Part shown: positions 1 through 8,675 of the stretch, in pieces
How the letters are laid out: every line of letters starts with the position of its first letter
Position numbering within the stretch: the stretch's first letter is position 1
Source of the DNA: Polystyrenella longa
GTDB taxonomy: Bacteria; Planctomycetota; Planctomycetia; Planctomycetales; Planctomycetaceae
Assembly: GCF_007750395.1 (NCBI RefSeq)
Contig: NZ_CP036281.1
Location: forward strand, 1,451,001 to 1,515,000
Length of the DNA stretch: 64,000 nucleotides
Direction: 5' to 3'
The notes under the pieces: model-generated
Seen by the model: only the letters and a program-made list of their open reading frames with translations
What the model was told of the DNA's origin: nothing
Databases searched by the model: none
Position numbers and translations under genes: made by a program

Positions 1-2801
1 TCACCCAGAACAACCAGTGGCAAATCTTCGAAGTGGGCTTCGAAGGCTTCGGCCTGTTGGGGGATGACTTCGACTACGAAGCGGGTGTTACTTTCAGAGA
101 AGAGGGCGACCGCCTCCGAAAGTTCGCATTGAGCGAGCAATTTCGAAAGGTCGACATCAATTCCCAGTTCTCCCGCGAAAGACATTTCCGCGAGAGCGAC
201 GGCGAGTCCACCTTCGCTTAAATCGTGACAGCTACGAATCGTTCCGTTCATGATCGCGTCGTGCAGTTCCTGAAAGATCAACGGGGCCTGAACCAGGTCG
301 ACCTGGGGGACCTGGCCACCGGACTTGCCAGTGACTTTCAGATAATGGCTTCCGGCCATTTCCTCTTTAGTATTGCCGATCAGATAGAGTCGGTTGCCCG
401 CCTCCTTGAGGTCCATGGTAAGTGATTTCTTGACGTCGGGAATTTGTCCTAAGGCACTGATCAACAGAGTCGATGGAATGGCGACTGTTTTTTGTTCGCC
501 CGATTCAGTCAGGTAGGAGAACTCGTTGTTCAAGCTGTCTTTACCGCTGACGAAGGGGGTGCCGAAGGCCTGAGCAACTTCCTGGCAGGCGAGGGCGGCA
601 CGGACCAGGCTTCCCAGTACTTCCGGTTTCTCGCAGTTGCCCCAGCAGAAGTTGTCGAGAATCGCGATACGACTCGGGTCGGCACCTACAGCGACACAAT
701 TTCGAACCGCTTCATCAATGGCCGAGGCAGCCATCCAGTATGGGTCAAAATCGCCGAATTCGGGATTCATACCATTGGAGATGACCAGTCCACGAGAGCT
801 GGTCAGGTCAGGTCGCACGACGGCGGCATCGGCAGGGCCATCGGACTGAGCACCCACAAGTGGTTTCACCACGCTGCCTGCCTGGACTTCATGGTCGTAC
901 TGGCGAATGATCCATTCTTTACTACAGACGTTGAGCGAACCCAGGATCGCTTTCAGTTCCTCGTTAAAAGAAGCTTGGTCCGTCAGTTCGACAGGACTGC
1001 TGGCGGGGGGCTGATAATTTGCTTCCCGAATAACGGGGGGCCGACCGTCGTGAAGAAATTCCATACTGACGTCCCCGACGATCTGGTCTTCGTATTTCAG
1101 GACCAGATGTTTGGTGTCAGTGAATTTTCCGATGATGGTCGCTTCCACACCCTCTGCGGCACAAAGCGCCTCGAAGGCTTCCCAGCTCATGGGGGGAACC
1201 GCAAGGACCATCCGTTCCTGTGCTTCGGAAATCCAGATTTCGTGATAAGCCAAGCCGGAGTATTTGAGAGGACACTTTTCAAGCCAGACTTCGGCACCCG
1301 TCTTCTCGCCCATTTCACCCACGGCACTGCTGAAGCCACCCGCTCCGCAGTCGGTCAGGGCGCTGTAGAGATTTCGGTCGCGGGCTTCGAGAATGACGTC
1401 GTGCATCATCTTTTCGGTGATGGCGTTCCCAATTTGTACCGCTCCACCGGAGAGGCTTTCGCTCTCTTCGGTTAGTTCGGCAGAAGAGAATGTGGCTCCG
1501 TGAATACCATCGCGGCCCGTTCGGCCACCGACGGCGACGATGTAGTCACCGGGGGACATATTGCCAAAGCATTTGTCTGTGGGGATCATCGCGACGTTGC
1601 CACAATAGACGAGCGGGTTACCGAGGTAGCGGTCGTCGAAGAACACCGAGCCGTTAACGGTCGGAATGCCCATACGGTTTCCATAATCGCGAACCCCCGC
1701 GACAACCCCTTCCATGACGGCTTTGGGGTGCAGCGTCCCTGGAGGCAAATCGCTGTAAGCAGTTTTCGGATCGGCAAAGCAGAAGACGTCGGTGTTACAA
1801 ACTGGCTTCGCGCCCAGTCCGGTTCCCAGCGGATCGCGGATGACGCCACCCATACCGGTATTCGCTCCACCGTAAGGTTCCAGAGCAGAAGGGTGGTTAT
1901 GTGTTTCGACTTTAATACAGACATTCTGTTTTTCGTCGAACTTCACGATCCCGGCGTTGTCGGAAAAGACGCTGACGCACCAGTCGTCGTCGCCCAGTTC
2001 TTTCCGGATATTGACCGTGGCTGCGAAGATCGTTTCTTTCAGCATGTTTTCAAAGTGGAGATCGCGACTTTCGTCGACGTAGTGAATGCGGCCCGCCAAG
2101 GTTTTGTGCGAGCAATGTTCGCTCCAGGTTTGGGCAACCGTTTCGAGTTCGATGTCGGTAGGGTCGCGGTCCAGTTCCTGGAATTGTTTCTGAATCGTCT
2201 GCATTTCGACGAGGCTCAGATAAAGTTGCCCCTCTTTTGCCAGCTTTTCGAGATCACTGTCCGACATGGTGCGAATGGGTACGGTGATCAGTTCGAATTC
2301 GTAATCACTTCCCAAACCGATCGTGGTGAGTTGCAGTGGCCCTTCGACAATTTGCTCGATGGCGTCGTTGGCCAGGACTCGTTTTGAGACGAGTTGCAGA
2401 TCGGCCGGTTTAGCATCGTTGTTGAAAGTGTATTTACGGCAGGTGGAAACGGCGGTGACATCAATTCCCTGTGAAGCCAATGCCTTCTGAGTGCTGGAGG
2501 CGACATTGTCGGTCACGCCCGATTTGAACAGCACGTTCAACAGAAGTTCGCCTGCAGTCGTATCAGCGGCAGAAGTGGGCAGAGAGTGGATGGTGAAGTT
2601 CTCAACGACGGTATCCGCCAGCAAGTTCCTCGCGATCTTTTCGACCACTGTCTTTTCCTGAGGACCTTCGATCAGAAAAGAGCGAGTCGCGTGGACTTCT
2701 TTGACGGAATCGGCGCCCAGATGGCCTGCTTCGACGAGGACGCGTTCTGATTCTCGATTGATTTCACTGGAGACGGGTGAAATTTCGATTTCCCACAACA
2801 T
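1..2801 (-). CDS. purL: Phosphoribosylformylglycinamidine synthase, PurS-PurL fusion (partial, C-terminus beyond window)
   Basis: Catalyses the ATP-dependent FGAR to FGAM step of purine biosynthesis in the cytoplasm. The reading frame is open from the ATG at 2801 to the window edge (933 codons), so the C-terminus is missing. The first ~80 residues resemble the small PurS subunit. They are followed by a linker region and then the PurL core, with the hallmark [15 protein letters not shown] signature (VETHNH at residues 298-303) and a later [11 protein letters not shown] stretch of the second AIR-synthase-like half. No glutaminase domain is seen, so ammonia should come from a separate PurQ. PurS fused to PurL differs from the separate purS/purL genes of Bacillus and from the ~1,300-residue enterobacterial form. 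A purine-rich AAGGAAAG lies about 12 nt before the start. tyrA lies 137 bp upstream on the same strand. Plus-strand ORFs here are antisense shadows. Confidence 0.96.
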   Translation of the reverse strand, partial: MLWEIEISPVSSEINRESERVLVEAGHLGADSVKEVHATRSFLIEGPQEKTVVEKIARNLLADTVVENFTIHSLPTSAADTTAGELLLNVLFKSGVTDNVASSTQKALASQGIDVTAVSTCRKYTFNNDAKPADLQLVSKRVLANDAIEQIVEGPLQLTTIGLGSDYEFELITVPIRTMSDSDLEKLAKEGQLYLSLVEMQTIQKQFQELDRDPTDIELETVAQTWSEHCSHKTLAGRIHYVDESRDLHFENMLKETIFAATVNIRKELGDDDWCVSVFSDNAGIVKFDEKQNVCIKVETHNHPSALEPYGGANTGMGGVIRDPLGTGLGAKPVCNTDVFCFADPKTAYSDLPPGTLHPKAVMEGVVAGVRDYGNRMGIPTVNGSVFFDDRYLGNPLVYCGNVAMIPTDKCFGNMSPGDYIVAVGGRTGRDGIHGATFSSAELTEESESLSGGAVQIGNAITEKMMHDVILEARDRNLYSALTDCGAGGFSSAVGEMGEKTGAEVWLEKCPLKYSGLAYHEIWISEAQERMVLAVPPMSWEAFEALCAAEGVEATIIGKFTDTKHLVLKYEDQIVGDVSMEFLHDGRPPVIREANYQPPASSPVELTDQASFNEELKAILGSLNVCSKEWIIRQYDHEVQAGSVVKPLVGAQSDGPADAAVVRPDLTSSRGLVISNGMNPEFGDFDPYWMAASAIDEAVRNCVAVGADPSRIAILDNFCWGNCEKPEVLGSLVRAALACQEVAQAFGTPFVSGKDSLNNEFSYLTESGEQKTVAIPSTLLISALGQIPDVKKSLTMDLKEAGNRLYLIGNTKEEMAGSHYLKVTGKSGGQVPQVDLVQAPLIFQELHDAIMNGTIRSCHDLSEGGLAVALAEMSFAGELGIDVDLSKLLAQCELSEAVALFSESNTRFVVEVIPQQAEAFEAHFEDLPLVVLG

Positions 2802-2938
2802 GCTTTTTGATCTTTCCTTCGAGAGTAGAACAGACAAAGCTGTTCAGTGGTGACCCTTTCCTTTCAGGGCAATTCCTCTGGAGAAAGGAGTTGGCCACCT
2901 ATGATAAGCGGTGGGACAGATGTGAACCACCGTTCCGG

Positions 2939-3811
2939 TTATGAGGACAGTCCGTCCCGGTTTCTTTTGGCGTTTTCGAGTAGATTTTGCAAGGTGGCCG
3001 CGTCCTGATTCTCAATCGCGGTCCGATATTGTTGTAACAGCGTTTGGAAATCATCGAGCTTGCGGAGCAACCCCTCTTGATTTCCCAGGAAAATTGCCTG
3101 CCACAGTCCCGGATCGCCCGAGGCGATCCGCGTCGTATCACGAAAACCGGTGGCGGCTAATTTGCGATCTGCGTCCGCTAAGCCACCACACAGCACGCTG
3201 GCAACGAGATGGGGGAGATGGCTGGTCTGGGCGAGGGCGATGTCATGCGTTTCCGCATCCATTTCGATCACCTGCATGTCGAGCATTTCCCACAAACGAA
3301 TCACTCGTTTAAGTTGATCTGGAGGGGTATTTTCCACCGGAGTAACGACACAGACTCGGTCATCAAACAGATTCGCCTGGGCATGTTCGAATCCCTGTTT
3401 TTCCGATCCAGCCAGAGGGTGGGATCCAATAAAACAGACTCCGTCGGGAAGTCCTTCAGCAAGAGGGCCGCAAATGGACCCTTTGACGCTGCCACCATCT
3501 GTAATCAAAGTCCCCGGTTGAGCCGCGTCAGCTGCTTCTCGCACATTGTCGACGATTTGGTCGACGGGCGTGCAAACGATGATGAGGTCCGATTTAGCCG
3601 CCGCTTCTTTAATATCGGTGGTCGCTTCATCAATGAGACCGCGATCATGGGCTTCCTGCAACCGCTCTGGATTTCGCCCGACGCCATAAATTGTACCGGG
3701 GAAGTTCAGGATCTTCAGCGCGGCCGCAATCGACCCCCCGATCAGGCCTACGCCTTGAATCGTGATGTTTTGTGCAAAATCGAGACTGTTTTCCGCTGCG
3801 GAACTGTTCAT
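2939..3811 (-). CDS. tyrA: Prephenate (or arogenate) dehydrogenase
   Basis: NAD(P)-dependent oxidative decarboxylation in tyrosine biosynthesis. The 290 residues match the usual length of a monofunctional TyrA without chorismate mutase or ACT domains. Visible motifs are the Rossmann glycine loop GVGLIGG (residues 20-26), TDGGSVK (104-110), the active-site GSHPLAGSE (129-137, with His131) and SHLPH (197-201) in the C-terminal helical domain. The ATG at 3811 leaves the glycine loop 20 residues in, preceded by a short non-conserved tail. The gene is the upstream member of a same-strand pair with purL (137-bp gap), so co-transcription is possible. Prephenate versus arogenate specificity cannot be read from the sequence. 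Confidence 0.93.
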   Translation of the reverse strand: MNSSAAENSLDFAQNITIQGVGLIGGSIAAALKILNFPGTIYGVGRNPERLQEAHDRGLIDEATTDIKEAAAKSDLIIVCTPVDQIVDNVREAADAAQPGTLITDGGSVKGSICGPLAEGLPDGVCFIGSHPLAGSEKQGFEHAQANLFDDRVCVVTPVENTPPDQLKRVIRLWEMLDMQVIEMDAETHDIALAQTSHLPHLVASVLCGGLADADRKLAATGFRDTTRIASGDPGLWQAIFLGNQEGLLRKLDDFQTLLQQYRTAIENQDAATLQNLLENAKRNRDGLSS

Positions 3812-4127
3812 AGCGTGTTAATTCTAAACCATTTTGAGCACAGATGCACCTGTGGCGAAAGGAGAATCCCGTCCTCAGATCGGGTGTTAGTTTCGGATAG
3901 GTTGTCACCAGCTTACTAAGTCCCATTCCAGCTCGGAAAGGGATCAACTGGTATAAATAAACAGCCTCCGCCGGATTAGCCCCGAAGAACACAGGATCGA
4001 TATTTTTCCGGGATACAACCTCCCGGCTACTCAAGTTCCGCATGAGGAATTCGTTATAATCGGGCGAGTCGTCAGGCGATGATACTACACTTGGGATTGA
4101 ACCTTCTGTGACAGAAAGACAGGATAA
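3812..4127. other. Intergenic region between divergent tyrA and SDR genes
   Basis: 316 bp that must hold the promoters of both divergent genes. I could not pick a convincing -35/-10 pair. No repeat of the families described elsewhere in this window is present. A long minus-strand frame crossing this region and the SDR gene (3645-4664) is non-coding in character. Confidence 0.5.
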
Positions 4128-4868
4128 ATGGCATTCGACGTTCAAGGGAAGACAGTTTTGATTACCGGCGCGAACCGGGGCATCGGAAAAACGTTTCTGG
4201 ATCATATGCTTAAAGCGGGCGCGGCTAAAGTTTACGCCGCCGTGCGCAATCCGGATTCGATGACCGATATCGTCGAGGCGTCGGGTGGAAAGGTCGCGGC
4301 GGTACAGCTCGATCTCTCCAATGAAGATACCATCAACGCCGTCGCTCAAAATCTGGAGAAAGTCGATCTGGTGATCAATAACGCGGGTGTTTTGAAAGTG
4401 GCAACGCCTTTCTCGGACGACGTTTTTGAATGCTTCGATTTTGAGATGGATGTGAATGTCAAAGGGCTGATCCGCATGGCCCGCGCCTTTGCTCCGCTGT
4501 TGGAGAAAAGTTCGGGAGTCTTCGTTCAGTTGAACTCTGTTGCTTCTCTTCGCAACTTTGCGGACTTTGCGACTTACAGTGCTTCCAAAGCGGCTTCGTA
4601 CTCTATTACACAGGCATTGCGAGACATGCTGGCGCCGAAAGGGGTTCGTGTAATCAGCGTTCATCCGGGACCGATCATGACCGACATGGGAAAAGAAGCG
4701 GGTCTGGAAGAAATGGCCGAATCGCCCGATCTTGTTGCCGAAGGACTCGTCAAAGCCTTAGGCACGGATGAGTTTCATGTCTTTCCAGATACCATGGCCA
4801 AGAACTTCTGGCAGGCCTATAAGTCATTCGCCAAAGGGGTTGTCGAGTCGGAAGCGAGCGAAGGCTAG
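4128..4868 (+). CDS. Short-chain dehydrogenase/reductase (SDR) family oxidoreductase
   Basis: 246-residue classical SDR, NAD(P)H-dependent with unknown substrate. It has the cofactor loop TGANRGIG (13-20), the structural NNAG (84-87), a catalytic Ser in LNSVAS (137 or 140), and the Tyr150-x3-Lys154 pair in YSASK. The C-terminal PG-(P)-I-x-T segment HPGPIMTDM is also typical. An Arg rather than an acidic residue follows the glycine loop region (AAVRN), which hints at NADP preference. The gene appears monocistronic. Its TAG stop is provided by the left terminus of a ~110-bp fold-back repeat that begins at 4865, so an original C-terminus may have been altered by the insertion. Confidence 0.9.
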   Translation: MAFDVQGKTVLITGANRGIGKTFLDHMLKAGAAKVYAAVRNPDSMTDIVEASGGKVAAVQLDLSNEDTINAVAQNLEKVDLVINNAGVLKVATPFSDDVFECFDFEMDVNVKGLIRMARAFAPLLEKSSGVFVQLNSVASLRNFADFATYSASKAASYSITQALRDMLAPKGVRVISVHPGPIMTDMGKEAGLEEMAESPDLVAEGLVKALGTDEFHVFPDTMAKNFWQAYKSFAKGVVESEASEG

Positions 4869-4974
4869 AGCGCATTCCAGATAACTGTAGCGTGTTCTGG
4901 CGGCGTAGCCTTCTGTTTTTAAGGGCTTTTCGGGACCGATAGCCGCCACACTTATCCTGGACAGGATCTAAGCG
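4865..4974. repeat. Dispersed fold-back element R1, copy A
   Basis: About 110 bp beginning CTAGAGCGCATTCCAG and ending ACAGGATCTAAGCG. The two halves are imperfect inverted repeats: TTCCAGATAA near the left end pairs with TTATCCTGGA near the right, and GTGTTCTGGCGGC pairs with GCCGCCACAC, with AAGGGCTTTTC in the middle. Near-identical copies lie at 28566 and 32451 and a diverged one at 52972. It carries no ORF. It could be a MITE-like or REP-type element, and its hairpin could act as a transcription terminator. The initial TAG is the stop codon of the SDR gene. Confidence 0.85.
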
Positions 4975-5303
4975 GACGGAGATTGAATTCGGGAACAGAG
5001 CTTAAACGCGAACTTGCGACCAAATGCTATGATTGGTTGTAGGTTCTGCTTGGTTCCCTGGAGTTCATTGGTGATTTTCTAGATGCTTCAGGGAGTGCGC
5101 TCCGGCCAAAAGACGGTGCCTTAGCTTCAAAGTGCTTCAAAGTGATAGAGATGCCGAAGTGATATGGTGCGAGCTTCCGAAGCGAATACTCACTCTCTAA
5201 GGCGAAGTAAAAGTGTGCAGGAATGTTTGCACCGCTTTTAAATTCGCGTTAGGATTAGAGACATGTCCTCTCCCGGTGTCACTACTTTCTGGGATGTCCC
5301 CAT
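4975..5303. other. Intergenic region upstream of the PH-like/zinc-ribbon pair
   Basis: 329 bp with no credible ORF. It contains a short tandem duplication, AGTGCTTCAAAGTG within TTCAAAGTGCTTCAAAGTG, at about 5128-5147. Promoter elements for the downstream pair should lie here, but none stands out. Confidence 0.4.
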
Positions 5304-6215
5304 ATGAGCACTGTCGATCGTCCTGCAGTTGAGAAAAAGCTTGCGGAATTGAATCTGCATCTTTCTCCTCACATCAATTACCAGCTTGAAACGATGTTCC
5401 CCAAACTGGAGGGAATGTTCGTCAAAGGGACGATCAAAAAAAAGGCCGCGTTGGTAAACAGGCTTGAACCTTTAATGGACGAAATGCTGCTGGACAATGA
5501 GACGGTTCTGTTTGTCTCGAAAGGGAACCAGTCTTCATTTGCGGAAAGTTTCTTCATGGGGGCACTGTGGGCGCAGATGATCAATCATACGGCGGTTGTT
5601 CTGACCAATCTCCGTTTACTCTGTATTCGTACGAATGGTAAGGGGAAACCGAAACGAACCTACTGGTCGATTTACTACAGCCAGATTCGGCATTTAGGGA
5701 GCACGATTTTTGGAAATGCAAAAATCAAATTGAAAGATGGCAAGTCGCTCAGTTATTCAGGCTTTCCCAAAATTGATCAGCAGACGATGCGCAGTGTTTT
5801 TCAGGATGCGTATCGGAGTTTTGAAGAGAAGGGGTTCGATCCTCCGGTTACCCAATCCTGGGAGCGTTTATGTGGACACTGCTATGAAGTTGTTCCCAAG
5901 GGCCAATATCGGTGTGAAGAGTGTGGCACCACCTTCTGGACTCCGGCAGAAATTGGATTTCGTAGCTTCGTCTTTCCTTCCTGGGGTGACTTTGTGATGA
6001 AACATTATCCCATCGCTGTTTTTGAACTCCTGGGTTTCCTGGTTCTGATTGCCATCATGCTGGGAGCAGCAGCGAATGAGGATTATGTGTTCGCGATCTT
6101 CGCATTCTTCATCGGAAATGGGAGTGACGCTTTAATTACTTCCCGAATCGCGGCTAAGGGGCTGCACATCAAGCAGGAACCGGAGACCGAATTCGCTTCA
6201 TTAAGGACTGTTTGA
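5304..6215 (+). CDS. Membrane-anchored PH-like domain protein with zinc ribbon (paralogue 1)
   Basis: 303 residues of unknown function. An N-terminal helical segment (1-65) is followed by a stretch resembling a bacterial pleckstrin-homology fold (about 66-170; ...VVLTNLRLLCIRT... and YWSIYYSQIRH are typical beta-strand patterns of lipid- or protein-binding bPH domains). Next come a four-cysteine zinc ribbon (C190-x2-C193 ... C204-x2-C207), a GFRSFVFPSWGDF segment, and two predicted membrane helices (about 236-257 and 262-280). The next gene encodes a paralogue with the same architecture only 90 bp away, so they are a tandem duplication, probably co-transcribed. The ATG at 5304 is supported by alignment with the paralogue (MSTVDRP versus MTTVERP). 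Function is not known. Confidence 0.85.
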   Translation: MSTVDRPAVEKKLAELNLHLSPHINYQLETMFPKLEGMFVKGTIKKKAALVNRLEPLMDEMLLDNETVLFVSKGNQSSFAESFFMGALWAQMINHTAVVLTNLRLLCIRTNGKGKPKRTYWSIYYSQIRHLGSTIFGNAKIKLKDGKSLSYSGFPKIDQQTMRSVFQDAYRSFEEKGFDPPVTQSWERLCGHCYEVVPKGQYRCEECGTTFWTPAEIGFRSFVFPSWGDFVMKHYPIAVFELLGFLVLIAIMLGAAANEDYVFAIFAFFIGNGSDALITSRIAAKGLHIKQEPETEFASLRTV

Positions 6216-6305
6216 AAAGTTGTCCTTCCCTGCATCGTTCCTCGTGCGATAAAATGGGAAGCACCATACAGCTGCTTTTGATTTCGATTTAGAATGATTC
6301 TGGTG

Positions 6306-7193
6306 ATGACCACTGTAGAGCGACCGGCAATTGAAAAGAAATTAAACGAGCTGAACGTGCAGCTCGCGCCGGAGATTTCCTATCGACTGGAGACGCTGTT
6401 CCCTAAGTATAAAGGGAGGTATGCCGCCGGGACGATTCGAAATCGCGTGAAGTTGCTGCACCGGCTGGATTCCTTGCTGCCAGAAATATTGCTGGACGGA
6501 GAAGTTGTTCAGTTTTTGTGTAAAGGGAAAATGACCTCATCCCGGAACACCTACTTAGTGCGGATGTTCTGTGACGACAACATGAGGTTGCACGTCGTAT
6601 TAGTGCTGACCAACCTGAGGCTGCTGTGTATCGAGACCAATCGTCAAGGAGCTCCCAACAGGACCTGCTGGTCAGTTTATTACAATCAGATCGACAAAGT
6701 GGAAACAGGGATCACCGACGAAGTCGTTCTCCTGCTTAAAGATGGTTTGAGGGTCAGCTATTACGAGTTCTCTCAGAATGAAAACCTGATGCTTAAACAG
6801 GTCACTCGGGAGATGGGCGCTACCTTTGCTGCCCGGGGATTCAATCCACCCTCCATGCAATCGCGTCAACAACTATGCGGAAAATGCTTTCACTCCGTGC
6901 TGGAAGGGGACTACGAATGTCCTAACTGTCGAACTCTCTTCTGGACACCTTTGGAAATTGCCACCCGAAGTTTTCTGTTTCCACCCTGGGGAACTTTTCT
7001 TCTCGGCCATTACGGCGTCGCCATGTGGGAGGCCGTTCTCTTTTTTGCCATTCTCTTTTTTGACTTCAACTCGATTCGTCAGGGGAACTTCAGTAATGCG
7101 TTACTCCTCCTGATCTTGGGCAACATTCTCGCTGCGTTCTTCACTTCGCGAATTACCAGCAAGGGATTATATTTAAAGGACGCTGTGAACTGA
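6306..7193 (+). CDS. Membrane-anchored PH-like domain protein with zinc ribbon (paralogue 2)
   Basis: 295 residues from the ATG at 6306. An in-frame ATG at 6294 exists, but 6306 aligns exactly with the start of the upstream paralogue. The domain order is the same: N-terminal helices, PH-like beta region with VLVLTNLRLLCIET and CWSVYYNQID, a four-cysteine ribbon (CGKC ... CPNC) and two C-terminal membrane helices. The spacing and the WTP-E-I--RSF-FP-WG segment after the ribbon are conserved between the two proteins, suggesting that the ribbon-to-membrane junction matters. The pair is divergent at the residue level, so the duplication is not recent. The gene converges with the DUF1501 gene, leaving 8 bp between the two stop codons. 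Confidence 0.84.
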   Translation: MTTVERPAIEKKLNELNVQLAPEISYRLETLFPKYKGRYAAGTIRNRVKLLHRLDSLLPEILLDGEVVQFLCKGKMTSSRNTYLVRMFCDDNMRLHVVLVLTNLRLLCIETNRQGAPNRTCWSVYYNQIDKVETGITDEVVLLLKDGLRVSYYEFSQNENLMLKQVTREMGATFAARGFNPPSMQSRQQLCGKCFHSVLEGDYECPNCRTLFWTPLEIATRSFLFPPWGTFLLGHYGVAMWEAVLFFAILFFDFNSIRQGNFSNALLLLILGNILAAFFTSRITSKGLYLKDAVN

Positions 7194-7201
7194 GGTCGTG
7201 T

Positions 7202-8671
7202 CTAAGCAAGCACCGTGTCTATGACATGTCCATGCACGTCAGTGAGCCGGCGTTCCAATCCATTGTGGCGATAGGTCAGTCGTTCGTGATTGACGCCCAT
7301 CAAATGCAGAATTGTGGCATGAAGATCGTATCCTGTGGTAATGTCTTCGACTGCTTCATAGCCGAAATCGTCGCTTTGACCGAAGGAGGTTCCTCCCTGA
7401 ATGCCAGCTCCGGCGAGCCAACTGACGAAGGTGCCTCCGTTATGGTCGCGGCCAGTAGCGCCTTGAGTGAAGGGCATACGACCGAATTCCGTCGTCCAGA
7501 TCACCAAGGTATCTTCCAGCAGTCCACGTTCTTTGAGGTCGGTTAGCAGCGTACTAATCGGTTGGTCGACTGATCGGGCGATCGTGGCGAGTTCATTGGG
7601 AATGTCCGTGTGGTTATCCCAGTTGTTACTCGCACCACCCGCGCCGCTCCAAACCTGAACGAAGCGAACGTCTCGTTCAATTAATCGTCGCGCCAGGAGA
7701 CAGTTCTTACCGAAGGAGGCCGTCGCTTCCTCATTCAGTCCGTAACTGTTGAGCGTTGTTTCTGTTTCGCCGCTGATGTCGAGTGCTTCGGGAGCACTCA
7801 ATTGCATTCTCGCAGCGAGTTCGAAAGATTGCATCCTCGCTTCGAGTCGCAAGTCGGCAGTGCGCGAGGCCAGATGTTGTTTGTTTAAACCGTCAATCAG
7901 CCGGAGTCCGTCGGACTCGGAAGCCGCCGTAATCTGTTCTGCGCTGTCGGGGGGAAAGAGGTTGGGAATTGGGTGGTCTGTGTGGGGTTTAATAATGGTG
8001 GCCGCATTCGAGGCCGGCAGAAAACCGGCGGAGAAGTTACCGGTGTTGTTATACGGTAGTCCGCGATGATCGGGTAGCACGACAAAGCTAGGGAGATTAT
8101 CCGTTAACCGGCCGAGTCCGTAGTTGAGCCAGGCGCCGAAGCAGGGGAAACCGGGATTGAGAAAACCGGTGTTCTGCAGGTAACTGGCCGGTCCATGGAC
8201 ATTCGTTTGCGACTTCATCGCCATTAAAAAAGCGAGGTCATCGACATGCTGCGCGACGTTTGGAAATACAGAGCTGACATAACGACCTGATTCACCATGT
8301 TGTTGAAATTCAAACGGAGATTTCATCAGCGATCCAGGGTCGCTGGTGACGGCGGTCTTGATACCGAAGTCCTGTTTCTCGCCATGTCGGGCGTGAAGTT
8401 CAGGTTTGTAGTCGAAGGTGTCCATCTGGCTGGTACCTCCATTCATAAACAGCTGAATGACTCGACGGACTTTCGCAGGGTGGTGTAGTCCTCCATTTAG
8501 GTCGGTTGAGCCTGTCGTCTCGTTGGCTTTCGCCTGATTATTGGACAACTGTTCGTGGAGCAAGAGGTCCATTGCCGCCAAGCTACCAAACCCACCACCG
8601 ACCTGGGAGAGGAATCGGCGTCGAGAGCTGGAAAGGGCTTTAGGCCAGTCGGATATTGAAGAGTAGGACAT
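7202..8671 (-). CDS. DUF1501 family protein (sulfatase-like fold, Tat-exported)
   Basis: 489 residues from the ATG at 8671. The N-terminus carries a twin-arginine signal (SRRRFLSQVGGGFGSLAAMDLL, Arg17-Arg18 region), so the protein is exported folded. The body is a planctomycete DUF1501 protein, an alkaline-phosphatase/sulfatase-superfamily relative of unknown activity, with conserved patches such as MNGGTSQMDTFDYKP and WTTEFGRMPF. The chosen start lies 4 nt after the stop of the upstream cytochrome/DUF1553 gene. An alternative ATG at 8698 would overlap that gene by 23 nt and place the signal 9 residues deeper. DUF1501 and PSD1 genes are habitually paired in planctomycetes, and the pair here is almost certainly one operon. 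Involvement in breakdown of complex carbon is commonly inferred but not shown. Confidence 0.9.
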   Translation of the reverse strand: MSYSSISDWPKALSSSRRRFLSQVGGGFGSLAAMDLLLHEQLSNNQAKANETTGSTDLNGGLHHPAKVRRVIQLFMNGGTSQMDTFDYKPELHARHGEKQDFGIKTAVTSDPGSLMKSPFEFQQHGESGRYVSSVFPNVAQHVDDLAFLMAMKSQTNVHGPASYLQNTGFLNPGFPCFGAWLNYGLGRLTDNLPSFVVLPDHRGLPYNNTGNFSAGFLPASNAATIIKPHTDHPIPNLFPPDSAEQITAASESDGLRLIDGLNKQHLASRTADLRLEARMQSFELAARMQLSAPEALDISGETETTLNSYGLNEEATASFGKNCLLARRLIERDVRFVQVWSGAGGASNNWDNHTDIPNELATIARSVDQPISTLLTDLKERGLLEDTLVIWTTEFGRMPFTQGATGRDHNGGTFVSWLAGAGIQGGTSFGQSDDFGYEAVEDITTGYDLHATILHLMGVNHERLTYRHNGLERRLTDVHGHVIDTVLA

Positions 8672-8675
8672 GGTG

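Noticed and set aside
492-2387. Long plus-strand ORFs (327 and 295 codons)
   Set aside because: They are antisense to purL, whose minus-strand translation shows unmistakable PurL motifs throughout.
3645-4664. Minus-strand ORF of 339 codons
   Set aside because: Antisense to the SDR gene, Arg/His-rich and without any domain; also overlaps tyrA.
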